The notes below the pieces were generated by a model. It was not told where the DNA came from, did no database searches, and worked only from the letters and a program-made list of their open reading frames with translations. A DNA stretch of 7,870 bases from Flavobacterium sp. (GTDB taxonomy: Bacteria; Bacteroidota; Bacteroidia; Flavobacteriales; Flavobacteriaceae): positions 13,124 through 20,993 of the forward strand of contig NZ_DQDX01000143.1 of the NCBI RefSeq assembly GCF_003525665.1, given 5' to 3'. The translations under genes and the position numbers were made by a program. Shown one piece after another: positions 5,779-7,870 of this stretch (its first letter is position 1; each line of letters starts with the position of its first letter).

Positions 5779-6538
5779 ATATAATTTTTTTAATAACTCG
5801 CAATCGATGCGTATGTCTATTGAGTTCGGCGTTGTAAATTCCGAGATGGTCTAATCTGTCAATTCTTACTTTTCCGCTTGCGTGGATGATGTAATTGTTT
5901 TCTAACATTATTCCAACGTGAATAATTTTTCCTTCTTCATTGTCAAAAAAGGCCAAATCACCAGGTTCGCTTTCTTCAATAAAACTCAAAACTTCTCCTT
6001 GCGAAGCTTGTTGTGCGGCATCTCTCAATAATTTATAGCCGTTAAGTTTATAAACCATTTGTGTAAATCCCGAACAATCAATTCCGAAAACAGATTTTCC
6101 ACCCCAAAGATACGGTGCATTCAAATACATGTAAGCCGTATTGATTAAATCCGATTTTGGTTTGACGCCACTAATTTTTAATCCTTCAAATTCATAATTC
6201 TGCGTATTTATATCAGCATGATTTAAAAAGGAAAGCGATGCACCAAGCGTAATCGGAATCAAAATATTATTTGGTGCTGAAATATATTCTACCAAATCAG
6301 AATTCAAAATCAAAGCTTCGTTGCAAAGGATATCATAGTTTTCTTTAGAGATAATTTGATATTGTTTGCTGTCAATCCAACCTTCATAATTGTCAAAATG
6401 AATTTTTATTTTAGACCATTGTTTGTCTTGTTCTAAAATTTCAAAGTGTTCACCAAAAAGTACTTGAGAAACGATTTCGCTTCTATCACTTGGTTCAAAC
6501 CGCATTGGAATAACCGATAAATTACAAATGGCAAACAT
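5777..6538 (-). CDS. SH3-domain NlpC/P60 (C40) peptidase
   Basis: The 253-residue cysteine peptidase would cleave murein peptides, probably the gamma-D-Glu to diamino acid bond as in YkfC-type enzymes. The N-terminal half (about 1-125) looks like bacterial SH3 domains: MFAICNLSVIPMRFEPSDRSEIVSQVLFGE (1-30) and WSKIKIHFDNYEGWI (41-55) are typical of the first. The NlpC/P60 domain spans about 128-250. Catalytic Cys155 lies in FGIDCSGFTQ (151-160) and His207 in IHVGIM. His219 in IIHASG is the third residue. YLWGGKS (143-149) and PGDLAFF (192-198) are further family motifs. There is no signal peptide or lipobox, which suggests a cytoplasmic enzyme acting on recycled murein peptides, although export by another route is not excluded. 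It starts 29 bases after the thiolase stop on the same strand and is probably cotranscribed with it. Confidence 0.9.
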   Translation of the reverse strand: MFAICNLSVIPMRFEPSDRSEIVSQVLFGEHFEILEQDKQWSKIKIHFDNYEGWIDSKQYQIISKENYDILCNEALILNSDLVEYISAPNNILIPITLGASLSFLNHADINTQNYEFEGLKISGVKPKSDLINTAYMYLNAPYLWGGKSVFGIDCSGFTQMVYKLNGYKLLRDAAQQASQGEVLSFIEESEPGDLAFFDNEEGKIIHVGIMLENNYIIHASGKVRIDRLDHLGIYNAELNRHTHRLRVIKKII

Positions 6539-6567
6539 GCAATTAAATTAGGATTATAAAATTTTGA

Positions 6568-7746
6568 TTAGGCTTTTTCTATTACAATTGCAGAAGCTCC
6601 ACCGCCACCATTACAGATTGCAGCAGCACCAATTTTTGCATTATTTTGTTGTAAAACATTAATTAAAGTTACTACAATTCGTGCTCCAGAACAACCTAGA
6701 GGATGGCCTAAAGAAACAGCACCACCATTTACGTTGATTTTGTCGTTTGGTAATCCTAAGATTTGTGCATTAGCTAAACCAACAACAGAAAAGGCTTCAT
6801 TAAATTCGAAAAAATCTACATCAGAAAGCGTTAATCCTGCTTTGTCTAATGCTTTTGGCAACGCTTTTGCTGGAGCAGTTGTAAACCATTTTGGTTCTTG
6901 AGCAGCATCAGCATAAGATTTTATGTAAGCTAATGGTTTTAATCCCATAGAAATTGCTTTTTCTTCACTCATCAAGATTACAGCAGCAGCGCCATCATTA
7001 ATTGTAGAAGCATTTGCAGCAGTAACTGTTCCTTCTTTTGTGAAAACGGCATTAAGAGTTGGAATTTTATCTAATTTCACATTAGTAAATTCTTCATCTT
7101 TAGTTACCATGATTGGATCACCTTTTCTTTGCGGAACAGCAACAGGAACAATTTCTGAATCGAAATTTCCAGCTTCCCAAGCTTTTGCAGAACGCTCATA
7201 CGATTGAATTGCGAAAGCATCTTGTTGTTCACGTGTAATTTTATATTCTGATGCACATAGATCAGCAGCAACTCCCATAGCATTGTTGTCGTAGGCGTCA
7301 ACTAGTCCGTCTTTTTGCATTCCGTCTTGCATTGATGTTGGTCCGAATTTCACACCATTTCTCATGTGAACGTAATGCGGAATCAAACTCATGTTTTCCA
7401 TTCCACCAGCAACAACAATTTCGGCATCACCAGCCATAATTGCTTGCGCTCCAAACATGATTGATTTCATTCCAGAAGCACATACTTTATTTACTGTTGT
7501 ACAAATTACATCATTAGATAATCCTGCAAATAAAGCAGCTTGTCTTGCCGGAGCTTGACCAACTCCTGCTTGAACTACATTACCCATGTATACTTCATCA
7601 ACTAATTTAGGGTCTAAATTAATTTTGCTTAACGCACCTTTTATTGCAGCACCACCAAGATGTGGAGCAGGAACGGTTGATAAAGCACCCATAAAACTTC
7701 CAATTGGAGTTCTTACTGCAGAAACAATTACAATTTTTTTACTCAT
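6568..7746 (-). CDS. atoB: Acetyl-CoA C-acetyltransferase (thiolase II)
   Basis: The 392-residue enzyme is a biosynthetic-type thiolase that condenses two acetyl-CoA to acetoacetyl-CoA, or runs in reverse in the last step of acetoacetate, branched-chain or fatty acid breakdown. The nucleophile Cys89 lies in VNKVCASGMKSI (85-96). His348 lies in GGAVSLGHPLGCSGAR (341-356) and the acid/base Cys378 in ICNGGGGASA (377-386). NEAF (316-319) supplies the oxyanion-hole Asn. The start MSKKIVIVSAVRTPIGSF is canonical and the length equals that of the family. It is a cytoplasmic tetramer in characterised relatives. Family motifs alone do not fully separate acetoacetyl-CoA thiolase from broader 3-ketoacyl-CoA thiolases, but the short length and AtoB/PhaA-like motifs favour the former. 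The symbol is given on that basis. It leads a probable two-gene transcript with the NlpC/P60 gene. Confidence 0.95.
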   Translation of the reverse strand: MSKKIVIVSAVRTPIGSFMGALSTVPAPHLGGAAIKGALSKINLDPKLVDEVYMGNVVQAGVGQAPARQAALFAGLSNDVICTTVNKVCASGMKSIMFGAQAIMAGDAEIVVAGGMENMSLIPHYVHMRNGVKFGPTSMQDGMQKDGLVDAYDNNAMGVAADLCASEYKITREQQDAFAIQSYERSAKAWEAGNFDSEIVPVAVPQRKGDPIMVTKDEEFTNVKLDKIPTLNAVFTKEGTVTAANASTINDGAAAVILMSEEKAISMGLKPLAYIKSYADAAQEPKWFTTAPAKALPKALDKAGLTLSDVDFFEFNEAFSVVGLANAQILGLPNDKINVNGGAVSLGHPLGCSGARIVVTLINVLQQNNAKIGAAAICNGGGGASAIVIEKA

Positions 7747-7775
7747 AATATTTTATATTTTCCCGATGTTGGGAT

Positions 7776-7791
7776 TAGTTTGTTAGTTTGT
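7776..7791. repeat. Tandem 8-bp duplication in the thiolase leader
   Basis: TAGTTTGT is present twice in direct succession (7776-7783 and 7784-7791), directly downstream of the predicted -7 element in the sense of thiolase transcription. Just beyond it TCCC (7761-7764) and GGGA (7771-7774) form a small dyad before the ATG. The duplication may be slippage or a pair of binding half-sites. Confidence 0.4.
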
Positions 7792-7795
7792 ACTG

Positions 7796-7803
7796 CAAAT
7801 TTA
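7796..7803 (-). promoter_or_regulatory. Likely -7 element of the thiolase promoter
   Basis: On the - strand TAAATTTG (7803-7796) matches the Bacteroidota -7 consensus TAnnTTTG. Transcription would start near 7790, giving a leader of about 45 nt. No good TTTG is found at the expected -33 distance, so the promoter is either weak in that element or regulated. Confidence 0.55.
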
Positions 7804-7870
7804 CTATTTTTTAGGGAAAATTCATTTTACATTAAAAGATATTCGTTTATTAATTGAATATTATTAAAAT

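Noticed and set aside
7104..7301. A 65-residue open frame on the - strand inside the thiolase gene
   Set aside because: It is in another frame of a well-supported thiolase gene and shows no family signature.
7586..7786. A 66-residue open frame on the + strand opposite the thiolase start
   Set aside because: It is antisense to the conserved thiolase N-terminus and promoter and has low-complexity content; no independent support.
1..7870. Search for CRISPR arrays, insertion-sequence ends, tRNA genes, toxin-antitoxin or defence genes
   Set aside because: No regularly spaced repeats, transposase-like protein, tRNA cloverleaf or defence-family motif could be seen on either strand.

Overview
The window is a chromosomal segment of a flavobacterium (phylum Bacteroidota, family Flavobacteriaceae, most likely Flavobacterium or a close relative). 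The evidence is the strong A+T bias, start codons without Shine-Dalgarno sequences, promoter elements of the Bacteroidota type (TTTG at about -33 and TAnnTTTG at about -7, clearest before rpsA), and protein sequences typical of the family. There is no sign of a phage, transposon, CRISPR array or RNA gene of the tRNA/rRNA type. The genes look like ordinary core and near-core genes.

Layout. On the + strand, 58-1311 encodes a NupG-type nucleoside:H+ symporter. It is followed by a terminator, a structured repeat element, a consensus promoter and a leader of about 110 nt, then rpsA (1674-3446, ribosomal protein S1 with six S1 domains) and its terminator. A second copy of the repeat element lies in the rpsA/exbD intergenic region on the - strand. 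Two - strand genes follow: an orphan ExbD/TolR-like protein (3619-4158) and, upstream of it, a two-helix membrane protein of unknown function (4257-4973). A 187-bp divergent region with several inverted repeats separates the latter from a secreted one-domain fasciclin (FAS1) protein on the + strand (5161-5727). A symmetric terminator is shared with the convergent - strand pair, which consists of a thiolase (6568-7746) and an SH3 + NlpC/P60 peptidase (5777-6538). That pair is probably one transcript from a promoter near 7796-7803.

How they work together. The window is a set of small independent transcription units, not one pathway: nucleoside import, translation, an envelope protein pair of unknown role, a surface or periplasmic FAS1 protein, acetyl-CoA/acetoacetyl-CoA interconversion, and murein peptide cleavage.

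Most worth a second look. (1) The two copies of an intergenic element have conserved ends but hairpins of unrelated sequence, which suggests conserved RNA structure. It may be a known flavobacterial RNA motif. (2) The ExbD-like protein has serine where the proton-carrying aspartate should be, and no ExbB partner is nearby. (3) The rpsA leader contains two mini-ORFs, one overlapping the rpsA start. (4) A TTTAC-N4-GTAAA dyad nested in a larger stem lies just upstream of the fasciclin gene. I see no convincing defence or mobile system here.
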